A DNA stretch of 32,122 bases from a virus. The stretch is taken from the IMG/VR virus record IMGVR_UViG_3300008262_000197, positions 1-32,122 of that record. One strand, 5' to 3'. The notes under the pieces were generated by a model. The model did not search any database and had not been told where the DNA came from. It was given only the letters and a program-made list of their open reading frames with translations. Below, piece by piece: positions 25,901-30,458 of the stretch (within the stretch, counting starts at the first letter, position 1; each line of letters begins with the position of its first letter). The position numbers and the translations under genes are program-made.

Positions 25901-27704
25901 TGAAATTGAATTTAATCTTGCCCCTGCAATCAGCGATATAATAGAAATTGTATCTATAGGCATAGGCGGTATTGGAATAATCGACTACCAAGAATTTGTA
26001 GCCGACGGCACAACAAACTTGTTTTTAACCAATGCTCAGTATGCACAGACTTCAGCAGTGTTGGTCACACTAGATGGTGAAGAAATAGATACCGGATTTG
26101 TAAACAGCTCTGATTTTATCAGCGTTGAAAACAAAACCATGGTTCAATTTGGAGTAGCACCAGGATTTAGGCAAGTGATAAAAATAATATGTTTTGAATC
26201 CAGTGAATATTCTAATTCTAATAATCTCAGTTTTGTTAGAATAAATCAACAGACTGTGCCGTTTGACGGCAGCACTCGCAGTATTCCTGTAGATCAATTT
26301 GTTAATCTACAAAGATCGTCTGAAATATCTTCGGTGCTAGTCAATGTCAATGGAACTTTCTTACAGGGAATCGATACCACTTATCTTGTATATGACGGTA
26401 CAAACAATAATATCACCTTGGGAGTAGATCCTGCAGAGTCTATTGGAACTATTACGTCGGGTGGTATAAAGGTCTATATCAACGAAGTGTTACAACAGTT
26501 TGTGATTAATTTTACCTATAACGGAAACGAAAATTTAATCAACATTCCCGCAGAAAATCTCACACTAGGTGATGTTATAAGAATAGAAACTAATGTAAGA
26601 GCTGAATATTCTATAGTTGGAAATAATCTTGTGATTCCTGCCACTGTGGATCTGTCTCTCAATGATGATATACAGATAATCTGTTTCAGTGAATATCCAA
26701 CACTGAATATGATTACCGACGAATATACCGGAGGTCGTATACAGTTTCAACTGCCAAGACAACCTATAGATGAGAATTTTATTTGGGTGTATAAAAATGG
26801 TCAACGATTGACCAAAGATGCAGACTACAGATTAGATGCTCCAAGATCAGTGATATATCTCACAGAAGATTCAACAGTGAATGATCTTATAAAAATAGTG
26901 CAGTTTGGCAATATCATATACAAACCAAATCGTGCATTTGAAATTTTCAAAGACATGCTCAACAACTATCATTACAAACGGCATTCAATATCAAAAACTA
27001 TTAGACTGGCCAAAGCACTAAACTACTATGACACTGAAATTGAAGTCACTAACAGCAGTGAATTATCTAATCCTATACCGAGTAGACGAATTCCCGGAGT
27101 GGTTATCATTAACAATGAGCGTATTGACTATTTTGAAAAGAATGGCAATATTTTGTCACAGATACGTCGTGGCTGTTTTGGCACAGGAATTGCAGAAATC
27201 CATGCCGCAGGCAGTTATGTTATAAATGCAGGTGCCAATGATACTCTGCCCTATACAGAGAATCAAGAAAAATTTAATTTTATTAGTGACGGTAGTACAT
27301 TACTGATTGGTCCTCTAGATTTTACACCAACTCAAGCAGTTCGAACTAGCTGGTACAGAAATTCTATTCCTTCTAGCTACGGTGCCTGCGATCAAGTGGA
27401 AGTGTTTGTGTCGGGCAGACGATTGCGTAAAAATCCTTTAGATGTATATGTGGAATCTAATGGAGCCAGCAGTCCATCGGCAGACGAGATTGTAGAAGCT
27501 GAATTTTCAGTGAGTGGAACTACTCCCTACATCAGGCTGACTGAACCTGTGGCTGCGGGGGCTAAAATTACAATTATAAGGAAATTGGGAAGAATATGGT
27601 ATGAGAGAAGTGAGTTTTCTGCCAGCAAGGGTGTGACACTGTTGTCTAATCACACTCCTATTGCAGAATTCATTGCTGCCAAGACCTCTGAATTGCCCGA
27701 ATAA
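13974..27704 (+). CDS. Giant 4576-residue mosaic baseplate/fibre protein
   Basis: The protein occupies the slot after gp6 where T4 has gp7, and is about 4.4 times longer than gp7 (1032). I recall related N-termini (PNSGLPIRKTSELLPQIFQ, GYIGRRYGKTF) in marine T4-like phages, annotated only as structural. Order of parts: N-terminal wedge-like region (1-180); cupredoxin-like domain with an inserted small module (186-315); long beta-rich region with repeated 'YLNGVQL..VGDVI' sandwich units (about 700-1010); an aromatic block with SPWEMLGF and PTWWESEYGPAPY (about 1160-1190); two more small modules (1472-1513, 1730-1770); six FG-GAP-like blades with three modules inside (2187-2750); GxGY modules (3145-3207, 3499-3576); DGST modules (3749-4490); and a C-terminal PGVVIINNERIDYF region. 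No enzyme motif or signal peptide is evident. A role as gp7-like wedge plus surface-contacting arms is inferred from position and domains. It starts two bases after gp6. Confidence 0.85.
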   Translation: MADKIFPNSGLPIRKTSELLPQIFQTEANQKFLAATLDPLTQPGVLEKKVGYIGRRYGKTFNTKDIYLDSDETLRSRYQLEPAVVVEKDQKVTDFWDYIDFKNQIKFFNNNEERDDLIVSQDHYTWNPPIEWDKMVNYREYYWVPEGPPPIKILGQAQNITSTYRVRSGVGSVFIFTPDGLTNNPAITLYRGQTYKFQVATPGNPFIIRTNVDTGTLQYNPVFPYVQGQLTVFDGKIWKAKKNINPADGSTIDENSDDWEFVDAANETTSFDYTKGLTNNGTENGTITFTVPLDAPDVLFYQSFTDPNRFGRFIIANIESNTKIDIEKEILGKTTYTSSNGITFSNGMIVYFTGTVSPAKYSNQSMNNKWVVEGVGEKISLINVADLVVSATFSNSSPEILFDNGGFDTQPFDDAAAFPSNKDYITINRASADSNPWSRYNRWYHRAVLDYAHGLNQSSFSADETARAKRPIIEFKSNLKLYNHGSLAMPAVDYVDDFTTDVFSVIEGSSGYIIDGESLFDGARILITNDTDKLANNQIYTVKFIRHVNSRQISLIRSSELDPTVGECVLIRLGLANRGFMYHFNGTNWIKSQTKTSVNQAPLFDMFDADAVSFGDSESYPVSSFVGSPIISYKQGIGVVDNELGFAISYLNIDNVGDIQFAWNLDSDVFNYTIDKKLYYKNLATGFYKFNTDEQYDNGWLKLDPDFVQPIIDTITVNSITNELVTSVVDWTTLADDKIAKILFYLNGVQLRDTYTRNINTFTFTTNFAVGDVITIKLFADTVPDLGYYEIPMGLEKNPLNERINTFTLGQASDHISSGLEMLDNFVGRYPGSNNLRDISGFQNLTRRFLKHSSPAPLSIALLCDKEINIIKSIQYAKKTYTDFKNSFITLANELYYDQTPKDFVDSILEEISRSQNSTRPFAGSDMIGSGAYSTIDYTVEDTGIKTFALSEKFDLATLSSRAVYVYYNNQQLLHAKDYEFNSTFGFVNLKIQLAENDKIQIREYVSTAVNFIPPTPTKLGLYKKYLPKKFLDDTYVEPKEVIQGHDGSITVAYGDFRDDVLLELEYRIYNNIKQEYKENVFDIDLVLGGYYGNSQYNKLQVDSIVTAEFLKWIQGTSIDYVKNSYFDSQNSFTYTYSNMTDPTGTVNLPGYWRGVYQWFYDTTRPHQSPWEMLGFSEKPTWWESEYGPAPYTSNNLILWEDLRDGIIRQGDRAGTYDRYKRPSIMQHIPVDGDGQLLSPLDSGLAGNFSLVNNQGAFQLGDLAPVEFAWRSSSEWPFAVMSVLSLLKPMEFIADGFNRSAVTTNILGQTVNTNTQMFLTMDDLAYESTVDQPVSGLVIYIVNYLKSTATTPTNLEDKLSNINVKLSNRLAGFVDQAQQKYVLDSKNPKSTSSSIFIPPENYDIIFNVSAPIANLVYSGVIVEKTNRGYKINGYDTSNAFFNYYTAIQSQRDPVIQVGGVSENFFDWESEKFYGNGVVIRHLNQFYRSIRSHTSGTAFEETPNGTATWRKLAGAPITGGINAFRRRNFNKLKIRKLFYGEVVNDIQQVIDFILGYQEYLKSVGFVFDFYDSQYQAARDWFTSAKEFMFWSQQNWSEGSLLTLSPAASLLKINFAVGVADNVLDSFYDYQVLKDDGTPLSPQNINVNRDFQTISLSTINTNQGIYFLKLNYVLKEHVVVFDDRTVFNDVIYDKPTGYRQERIKSRGFRTVDWDGDYTSPGFLFDNVNIQIWQPFTDYKLGDIVAYKSYNWTSRYSQLGSAEFQDAGWTKLDSTPTKSLIPNFDYRINQFEDYYEVNTDGVGSSQRNLARHAIGYQPREYLENLAEDEITQFRIYQGFIREKGTANAIVKVFDKISRTDDDSVVLTEEWAFKIAQYGGTDQTKEFEFEIKKDAFLINPQPILITYSEDTGIVLDQYLRIKSSNFTLADTPFTTNLNPLIDYDGVTRSAGYVNKKHVDFIFKNKDDILDLDIRTVFDNTHFWITFDKSSWTVLRYNEELALRISRVEKLSETQIELTFERPHNFAVDDIVGVTYVLNLNGFFKITSVTRNAIIVAPSSTDVPEIEDSTSAVVGIFTTVRFATYAELDDQKTALLGLGSKLWVDNNGDNKWEVVEKTKQYSTFEFTEYGITAPLGTGTAVVYLDSLKQIATSIPDSGYVMIYTTQTAGSQLILKQIVPPPNDFDTAVLGSFGKVLAVSPDHRWLAVGSPNASGVKSGYLGELNQSVSYLVGETVLYQGKLWEAVNNISVGDGSSINFNSEDWKPATIINANPAARGNGFTDQGMISLYRYFQGQWEIAHNFVSPRQAAFEQFGSAISIGVSGNTYYMAVSAVGSLCDPALGANTGRGRVYLYFYNGTEWQHLENTKYLGLYQTSSLIFYPAGSIVWYQGDLYESVIDNQGGAILPTVLTNWRKLDPVSTQCSLPTNVAMDDDGSTLAEGLLSTSQLAELVKDGDQFGISLTMSRDGSVLVIGAPNSDGQYFSNYKGNWNLYQEYTEGDVVKWQGGYHRLIDATTSSITSLADYPDNGLPWSNIGDSASPSTGKIFIYERDANNRYSLLQTITADSLSDINDTGNGGIIASGDQFGFAIDIDAAATTIVASSPLADITKQNQGAAYVFKFDSDSSVRQFRLKQKLQSFEYFTNEYFGSSISISPSTEKIVVAAKNAGYSITTQFNFTTFDKRRTTFSDPRGFPGQVYVYQRKDTGYFLVEKLEAEFQSGESFGYSIDTTSSIIVVGSPTYQVDGAPAGRVRLFKTSTDTDSFKTIGQQNKLIDVDLLQNIELFDNVNNIKITDLDIVDGYKLKILGIAEQEISFKTVYDPAIYITATEEQVIDETQAWFEKPVGQIWWDLSTVKYLNYEQDDFAYRIGNWNSQVVGSSIDIYEWVASPLLPSEWSILADTVEGLAEGISGQPKFIDDTVYNTKVFFNPNTGLATSTLHYYWVKSKTTLPSLAQRKISASAIQSAIANPIGTGAAFMAVIGEDKFLAYNLPTVINTDTALINFEYIKNRKQLNAVHREYQLLTNGVADSLPTATLEEKWLDSLVGEDRAGNAVPDPKLPAKKKYGLGVRPRQSMFVNRDKALKIAIDNINDILLTRPFADTINFENLNKLDPIPGQLLNQYDVIVDSNIDLEQVGTVKIRQAEFFANIINGEIDTIDIVDPGFGYRTVPYVEIQGDGFGATAVITLNNQGKVNSITLTSKGKKYSTAIVKIRPFSVLLVSDSTANGFWSIYGWDQQRRIFYRSKSQGYDTTVYWELIDWWDQGYSPSSRIIKEIDNIYQEPSIETQVGDLIRIKEYSNGGWAVLARTEEDQGTLLDNYNLVGKQRGTIRIKDILYNRLVNSLGYDNVGSYDAALYDLQPTKELRFILKAAKENIFVDDLTVEWNKLFFSSIKYAFSEQTYIDWAFKTSFLNATHNVGALDQPKNYKNDNLQSFQQYIEEVKPYRTSIREYTSRYTNLDINGAATSDFDLPPAYSVRDGKILPVNQYYNRLDEYPWKSWQENNGYSITAISVSYGGSDYTSPPTVLIQGNGSGATAQAFVSNGRVSGIQVITQGSGYTGIPVISLVGGNGASVNIAKAAAVLGSSKVRSFDITMRFDRTNKIGTYSQLSNTQSFTATGSSAIFDLIYAPTRDKTKISVIKNNQTVLNTEYEIDLYTSSTDTYGLLKGKIKFYISPLAGDVIVVTYEKNDLLLDSVDRINKYYAPTSGMKGQELDQLMTGIDFGGVQVQGTTFEVTGGWDALPWFTDSWDSVESSNDFYYVADGSTTFVSLPYTPENNQPISIYIQRSGTNRPIRIDDPLYDPSLDSSVRTNANAEMPTFIGDGSTKIIEIHRYLSTQPGDTLIFRKLDSDGSVTISDVNLLDTRISGGTLANIGGAYVSASGMTPEEIVIDGEKFVSPDQVPAPEENVPGQILDSVSIKVFNKTDPGAAPLQHRGYIGDGSTRRFKIGLTIVESKAVTVYVNKIKQEYIGDSTINFSIDFVENEIEFNLAPAISDIIEIVSIGIGGIGIIDYQEFVADGTTNLFLTNAQYAQTSAVLVTLDGEEIDTGFVNSSDFISVENKTMVQFGVAPGFRQVIKIICFESSEYSNSNNLSFVRINQQTVPFDGSTRSIPVDQFVNLQRSSEISSVLVNVNGTFLQGIDTTYLVYDGTNNNITLGVDPAESIGTITSGGIKVYINEVLQQFVINFTYNGNENLINIPAENLTLGDVIRIETNVRAEYSIVGNNLVIPATVDLSLNDDIQIICFSEYPTLNMITDEYTGGRIQFQLPRQPIDENFIWVYKNGQRLTKDADYRLDAPRSVIYLTEDSTVNDLIKIVQFGNIIYKPNRAFEIFKDMLNNYHYKRHSISKTIRLAKALNYYDTEIEVTNSSELSNPIPSRRIPGVVIINNERIDYFEKNGNILSQIRRGCFGTGIAEIHAAGSYVINAGANDTLPYTENQEKFNFISDGSTLLIGPLDFTPTQAVRTSWYRNSIPSSYGACDQVEVFVSGRRLRKNPLDVYVESNGASSPSADEIVEAEFSVSGTTPYIRLTEPVAAGAKITIIRKLGRIWYERSEFSASKGVTLLSNHTPIAEFIAAKTSELPE
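14529..14918 (+). other. Degenerate cupredoxin-like domain split by an inserted module
   Basis: Residues 186-315 of the giant protein begin with AITLYRGQTYKFQVATPGNP and resume after an insertion with TNNGTENGTITFTVPLDAP and DVLFYQSF. This is the pattern of phage cupredoxin-like beta-sandwiches (RGxTYxF, xHPFxI, NNG, ITFTVPxDAP, LYYxCxxH). The copper-binding Cys, His and Met of the last loop are absent: the segment reads QSFTDPNRFGRF. The domain is therefore structural only. A 39-residue carbohydrate-binding-like module lies in its middle. Confidence 0.55.
14646..14762 (+). repeat. CBM5/12-like module 1 (residues 225-263)
   Basis: The pattern is Y-x-x-G, a strand, VFDGKIWKAKKN, then a short acidic loop and a closing DDWEF. 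It matches the small three-stranded aromatic fold of carbohydrate-binding families 5/12. It lies inside the cupredoxin-like domain. Confidence 0.5.
18387..18512 (+). repeat. CBM5/12-like module 2 (residues 1472-1513)
   Basis: FYGNGVVIRHLNQFYRSIRS, then PNGTATWRKL. The pattern of aromatic residues, the middle QFYRS strand and the closing W agree with the other modules. The GD-V-x-Y part is weaker here (GNGVVIR). Confidence 0.45.
19161..19283 (+). repeat. CBM5/12-like module 3 (residues 1730-1770)
   Basis: WQPFTDYKLGDIVAYKSYNW, then DAGWTKLD. This is one of the clearest copies: W, Y-x-x-GD-x-V-x-Y, a second aromatic strand and a closing GW-x-KLD. Confidence 0.55.
20643..20756 (+). repeat. CBM5/12-like module 4 (residues 2224-2261)
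   Basis: YLVGETVLYQGKLWEAVNN, then NSEDWKPA. It is a clear copy, inserted after the first FG-GAP-like blade core. Confidence 0.6.
21096..21206 (+). repeat. CBM5/12-like module 5 (residues 2375-2411)
   Basis: YPAGSIVWYQGDLYESVIDN, then LTNWRKLD. It is a clear copy, inserted between the second and third FG-GAP-like blade cores. Confidence 0.6.
21441..21566 (+). repeat. CBM5/12-like module 6 (residues 2490-2531)
   Basis: YTEGDVVKWQGGYHRLIDA, then NGLPWSNIGD. It is a clear copy, inserted between the third and fourth FG-GAP-like blade cores. Confidence 0.55.
23406..23594 (+). repeat. GxGY beta-module, copy 1 (residues 3145-3207)
   Basis: IDTIDIVDPGFGYRTVPYVE, then GDGFGATAVITLNNQGKV and SITLTSKGKKYS. 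It has the repeating plan (I-x-x-GxGY-x-x-P-x-V, GxGxGATA, x-G-x-V-x-x-I) found in many phage structural proteins. Confidence 0.6.
24468..24701 (+). repeat. GxGY beta-module, copy 2 (residues 3499-3576)
   Basis: ISVSYGGSDYTSPPTVLIQG, then GNGSGATAQAFVSNGRV, followed by a second half VITQGSGYTGIPVISLVGG. It follows the same plan as the copy at 23406, about 290 residues downstream of it, and is better preserved. Confidence 0.65.
25218..27460 (+). repeat. Run of DGST-type fibre-like modules (residues about 3749-4490)
   Basis: At least six units begin with ADGST, GDGST, FDGST or similar: YVADGSTTFVSL, FIGDGSTKIIEI, YIGDGSTRRFKI, FVADGTTNLFLT, PFDGSTRSIPV and FISDGSTLLIGP. Several continue with a strand like AVTVYVNKIKQEY and a closing xxGDxIxI. 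This is the common beta-sandwich unit of phage fibre and baseplate proteins. Confidence 0.6.
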
Positions 27705-27707
27705 ATA
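27700..27707 (+). promoter_or_regulatory. Candidate late promoter overlapping the end of the giant gene
   Basis: AATAAATA, seven of eight matches to TATAAATA, covers the last codon and stop of the giant gene. T4 spacing would put transcription start at about 27713, the A of the next ATG, so a transcript from here would be leaderless or would use a later start. Confidence 0.3.
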
Positions 27708-27712
27708 CTACT

Positions 27713-28372
27713 ATGAATAACCAACACGAAAACATCATGCCAAACAACAGCGAAAAACCTGAAAAACTGCCCAATGAAACCGGCGGATTTCATTTTGAAG
27801 GTCACATAAAGATATTTGATCCAACTACCGGCGAAGTTTTAATCGACAAAAGAAATGCAATTCATTATGAAAACATGAGTGTAGCCATGGTTAACAGCCT
27901 TAGCAATCAAGGTCAAGGCACGCTATATCAAATGGTGTTTGGCAACGGCGGTACCAATGTTGATCCCACAGGTCTTATTACCTATTTAACACCCAATACA
28001 GTGGGCATAAACACCAGCCTATATAATCAAACATTCCAAAAAGTCATAGATCAAAACGCTATAGAAAACGTTGACCCCATAAGAAATAAAATGCAGATCC
28101 GTCACATTAGCGGAGCCACCTATAGTGATATCATCATCAGTTGCATATTAGACTACGGTGAGCCAGATGGCCAGGAAGCCTTTGACAACAGTGTGGATAT
28201 GAGTGGTAATTTTGTGTTTGATGAATTGGGATTGATATCCTTTAACCCATCAGGAACCGGAAAGTTGTTGACACATGTGATATTCCATCCTGTGCAAAAG
28301 TCATTGAATAGACTGTTACAAATTGACTACACGATACGTATTCAAAGTTTAACCAGTTTCACTGAGGTCTAA
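27713..28372 (+). CDS. Virion-associated protein of unknown function, 219 residues
   Basis: I do not recognise a named family, though I recall similar proteins between the large baseplate genes and the fibres of T4-like marine phages. Landmarks are FHFEGHIKIFDPTTGEVLID (about residues 26-45), KRNAIHYENMSVAMVNSLSN (46-65), MVFGNGGTNVDPTG (about 74-87) and a C-terminal beta-rich part ending in LLQIDYTIRIQSL. The N-terminal 25 residues are polar and probably flexible. No clear Shine-Dalgarno precedes the ATG at 27713; an in-frame ATG at residue 9 (27737) is an alternative, also without one. From its place it could be a small wedge or a connector between baseplate and fibres; that is a guess from context. 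Confidence 0.7.
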   Translation: MNNQHENIMPNNSEKPEKLPNETGGFHFEGHIKIFDPTTGEVLIDKRNAIHYENMSVAMVNSLSNQGQGTLYQMVFGNGGTNVDPTGLITYLTPNTVGINTSLYNQTFQKVIDQNAIENVDPIRNKMQIRHISGATYSDIIISCILDYGEPDGQEAFDNSVDMSGNFVFDELGLISFNPSGTGKLLTHVIFHPVQKSLNRLLQIDYTIRIQSLTSFTEV

Positions 28373-28374
28373 AA

Positions 28375-30447
28375 ATGCCATATATTGTTAATTTTACAGA
28401 CAAAGACAACAAGTTACCAATCACGGTATACGATAATACTTCCAGCACAGATACCAGTTTGACATTTCCTGGTAGAAATGTCACAGGCTACGGTCAGACA
28501 ATAGCTGAAAATTTCCTAGCACTGTTAGAAAATTTTGCCAAAGAAACACAGCCGGTGAACCCTGTTGAGGGTCAGTTGTGGTATAATACCACTGACGGTG
28601 TTCTTCAGTTATGGGACAGTACCGCCTGGAAAGCAGCCAGCAACATTCAAAAAGGTGGAGTTGAACCTTCTACCGAACAGTCAAAAGTTGGAGAACTATG
28701 GGTAGACACAACTAATCAACAACTGTATGTTTACAGTGGCACACGCTGGATTCTAGTAGGACCTAACTTTTCAACAGGATTACGAAGCGGCCCCATAGTG
28801 GAATCTATTACAGATTCTGATAACGTATCTAGAGTGGTACTGATATTTTACATCGAAGATATCCCGGTAATTATATTCAGCAAGGATAGTTTTACTCCGA
28901 AATTATCTCTTTCAGGATTTATTACCATTAAGTCCGGTCTAAACATCACAGAAAATAATATTGGTCTTGGTGGATTTGATACCAAAATATATGGAGCTGC
29001 GACGTCTGCCGAATCGTTGATTGTTTCAGATGTTGAAATTCCCGCAGCTAAATTCCTGCGTTCTGATATCGTCAATACTACTGAATTTGGCATCAATGTT
29101 AGAAATAATCAAGGCATCACTATTGGAGTCAACGGCACATTCAGTCTTACCACATCTGATGTGGCCTCTAGAATTTATGATTCAACTCCAGGTGGCAGTA
29201 TTGATTTACAGATAAACAATGATGGTATTCCATCTACAGTACTACGAGTAATTGGTAACACAGTGGGCATCAATGTGTTATCGCCAGATGAAGCCTTACA
29301 TGTTGATGGCAACATTAAAACTAATGGATCGTTAATACTTACAGGCACTACAGCAAGTTCTAATTTCAACAACGGTACATTTAGAACAGCTGGCGGTGCT
29401 GCAATTACAAAAAACTTGCTGGTAGGTGACGGTCTTAAAGTTATCGGAGTCAGCGAATTTGATAATACGCAGCCGGCTGCTACTGATTTTTATGACAGTG
29501 GTACAGTGTTGAAACGTTGGAAAAATGTCAGAACTAAAAATTTAATTGCTGAAACCATCGAAGGAGTACTGACCGGAAACATTGTTGGCAATGCATCTAC
29601 AGCAACAAACTTAAAATTTACATCAACATTTAAAATGGAAGGAGATGTAACAGCTCCGTCTTTTATATTTGATGGCCAGGTGGGAGGAAATACCAAAACA
29701 TTTACCACCACCTTGACTTCGGCATTGATTAGTAGCAAGGATGAACCTTTTCCTTTAATATCGACTCCGCTAGATACCGTATTAGTTTTTCGACCCAGTC
29801 TTGGTCTGATCAAAGAAACACGAAACACTTTTGTTGCTGATTTAGCTGTGCCGATTGGCGCCATATTGCCTTATGCCGGAGCAGAAGCTCCATATGGATA
29901 TGTATTGTGCGACGGCAGCGAACTTGAACAGACAAAATATTCCGACCTATATGATGTTATTGGCGTAACCTACAATGGAGTAACAGCTCTTAACGGTATC
30001 AATACGTTTAGGGTACCGGATCTTAGAGGTAGATTCCCGCTCGGAAAAGACAACATGGATAATGCCTTTACTGTGCCTAATAGCACAGGTGGCTTTATTG
30101 ATGCAGGAGGTGGAAATGTAGATAGAGTATCTGGTACCGCTCCCGACAATCTTGGTGACAACGGTGGACAAAGTGCCAACACGCTTACTGTGTTGAATCT
30201 ACCAGATCATGAACACAACATGAAAGGATCAACTGGACAGCAATATTTTGCGACTAGAGTAGATAGTGCTATTCCTAGTGATGTGGGATCTTTCTCAGAA
30301 AAAGGCCCAACTACTGTGGGACAAAGTCAATATATCCCCAGCTCGGGTGGTATTAAAACATCCGGCACACTGGGGCAAGAATTTTCAGTTATAAATCCGT
30401 TTTTGACATTGAATTATATTATTCATTCTGGTCCGCCAGCATTCTAA
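28375..30447 (+). CDS. Tail fibre with C-terminal phage collar domain (gp12-like)
   Basis: This 690-residue protein carries a phage tail collar domain from about residue 492: VPIGAILPYAGAEAPYGYVL, CDGSELEQTKYSDLYDVIG, then FRVPDLRGRFPLG. Near 608-615 LPDHEHN holds the His-x-His pair (612 and 614) that binds a metal ion in T4 gp12, the short tail fibre. The C-terminus NPFLTLNYIIHSG is also typical. The first 240 residues are a different, repeated unit: two GxLWxxxxxxxLxxxxxxxW motifs near 66 and 105, and IFSKDSFTPKLSLSGF near 170; they are shared with the next gene. The middle holds a SPDEALHVDGNI fibre segment. A GAGGT six bases before the ATG sets the start. Likely role: trimeric fibre that anchors to the baseplate and binds the host surface. 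Confidence 0.85.
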   Translation: MPYIVNFTDKDNKLPITVYDNTSSTDTSLTFPGRNVTGYGQTIAENFLALLENFAKETQPVNPVEGQLWYNTTDGVLQLWDSTAWKAASNIQKGGVEPSTEQSKVGELWVDTTNQQLYVYSGTRWILVGPNFSTGLRSGPIVESITDSDNVSRVVLIFYIEDIPVIIFSKDSFTPKLSLSGFITIKSGLNITENNIGLGGFDTKIYGAATSAESLIVSDVEIPAAKFLRSDIVNTTEFGINVRNNQGITIGVNGTFSLTTSDVASRIYDSTPGGSIDLQINNDGIPSTVLRVIGNTVGINVLSPDEALHVDGNIKTNGSLILTGTTASSNFNNGTFRTAGGAAITKNLLVGDGLKVIGVSEFDNTQPAATDFYDSGTVLKRWKNVRTKNLIAETIEGVLTGNIVGNASTATNLKFTSTFKMEGDVTAPSFIFDGQVGGNTKTFTTTLTSALISSKDEPFPLISTPLDTVLVFRPSLGLIKETRNTFVADLAVPIGAILPYAGAEAPYGYVLCDGSELEQTKYSDLYDVIGVTYNGVTALNGINTFRVPDLRGRFPLGKDNMDNAFTVPNSTGGFIDAGGGNVDRVSGTAPDNLGDNGGQSANTLTVLNLPDHEHNMKGSTGQQYFATRVDSAIPSDVGSFSEKGPTTVGQSQYIPSSGGIKTSGTLGQEFSVINPFLTLNYIIHSGPPAF

Positions 30448-30458
30448 GGTAAAAACAA

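Noticed and set aside
29845-30447. Possible diversity-generating retroelement target at the fibre C-terminus
   Set aside because: No reverse transcriptase, template repeat or adenine-biased variable segment is visible in the window.
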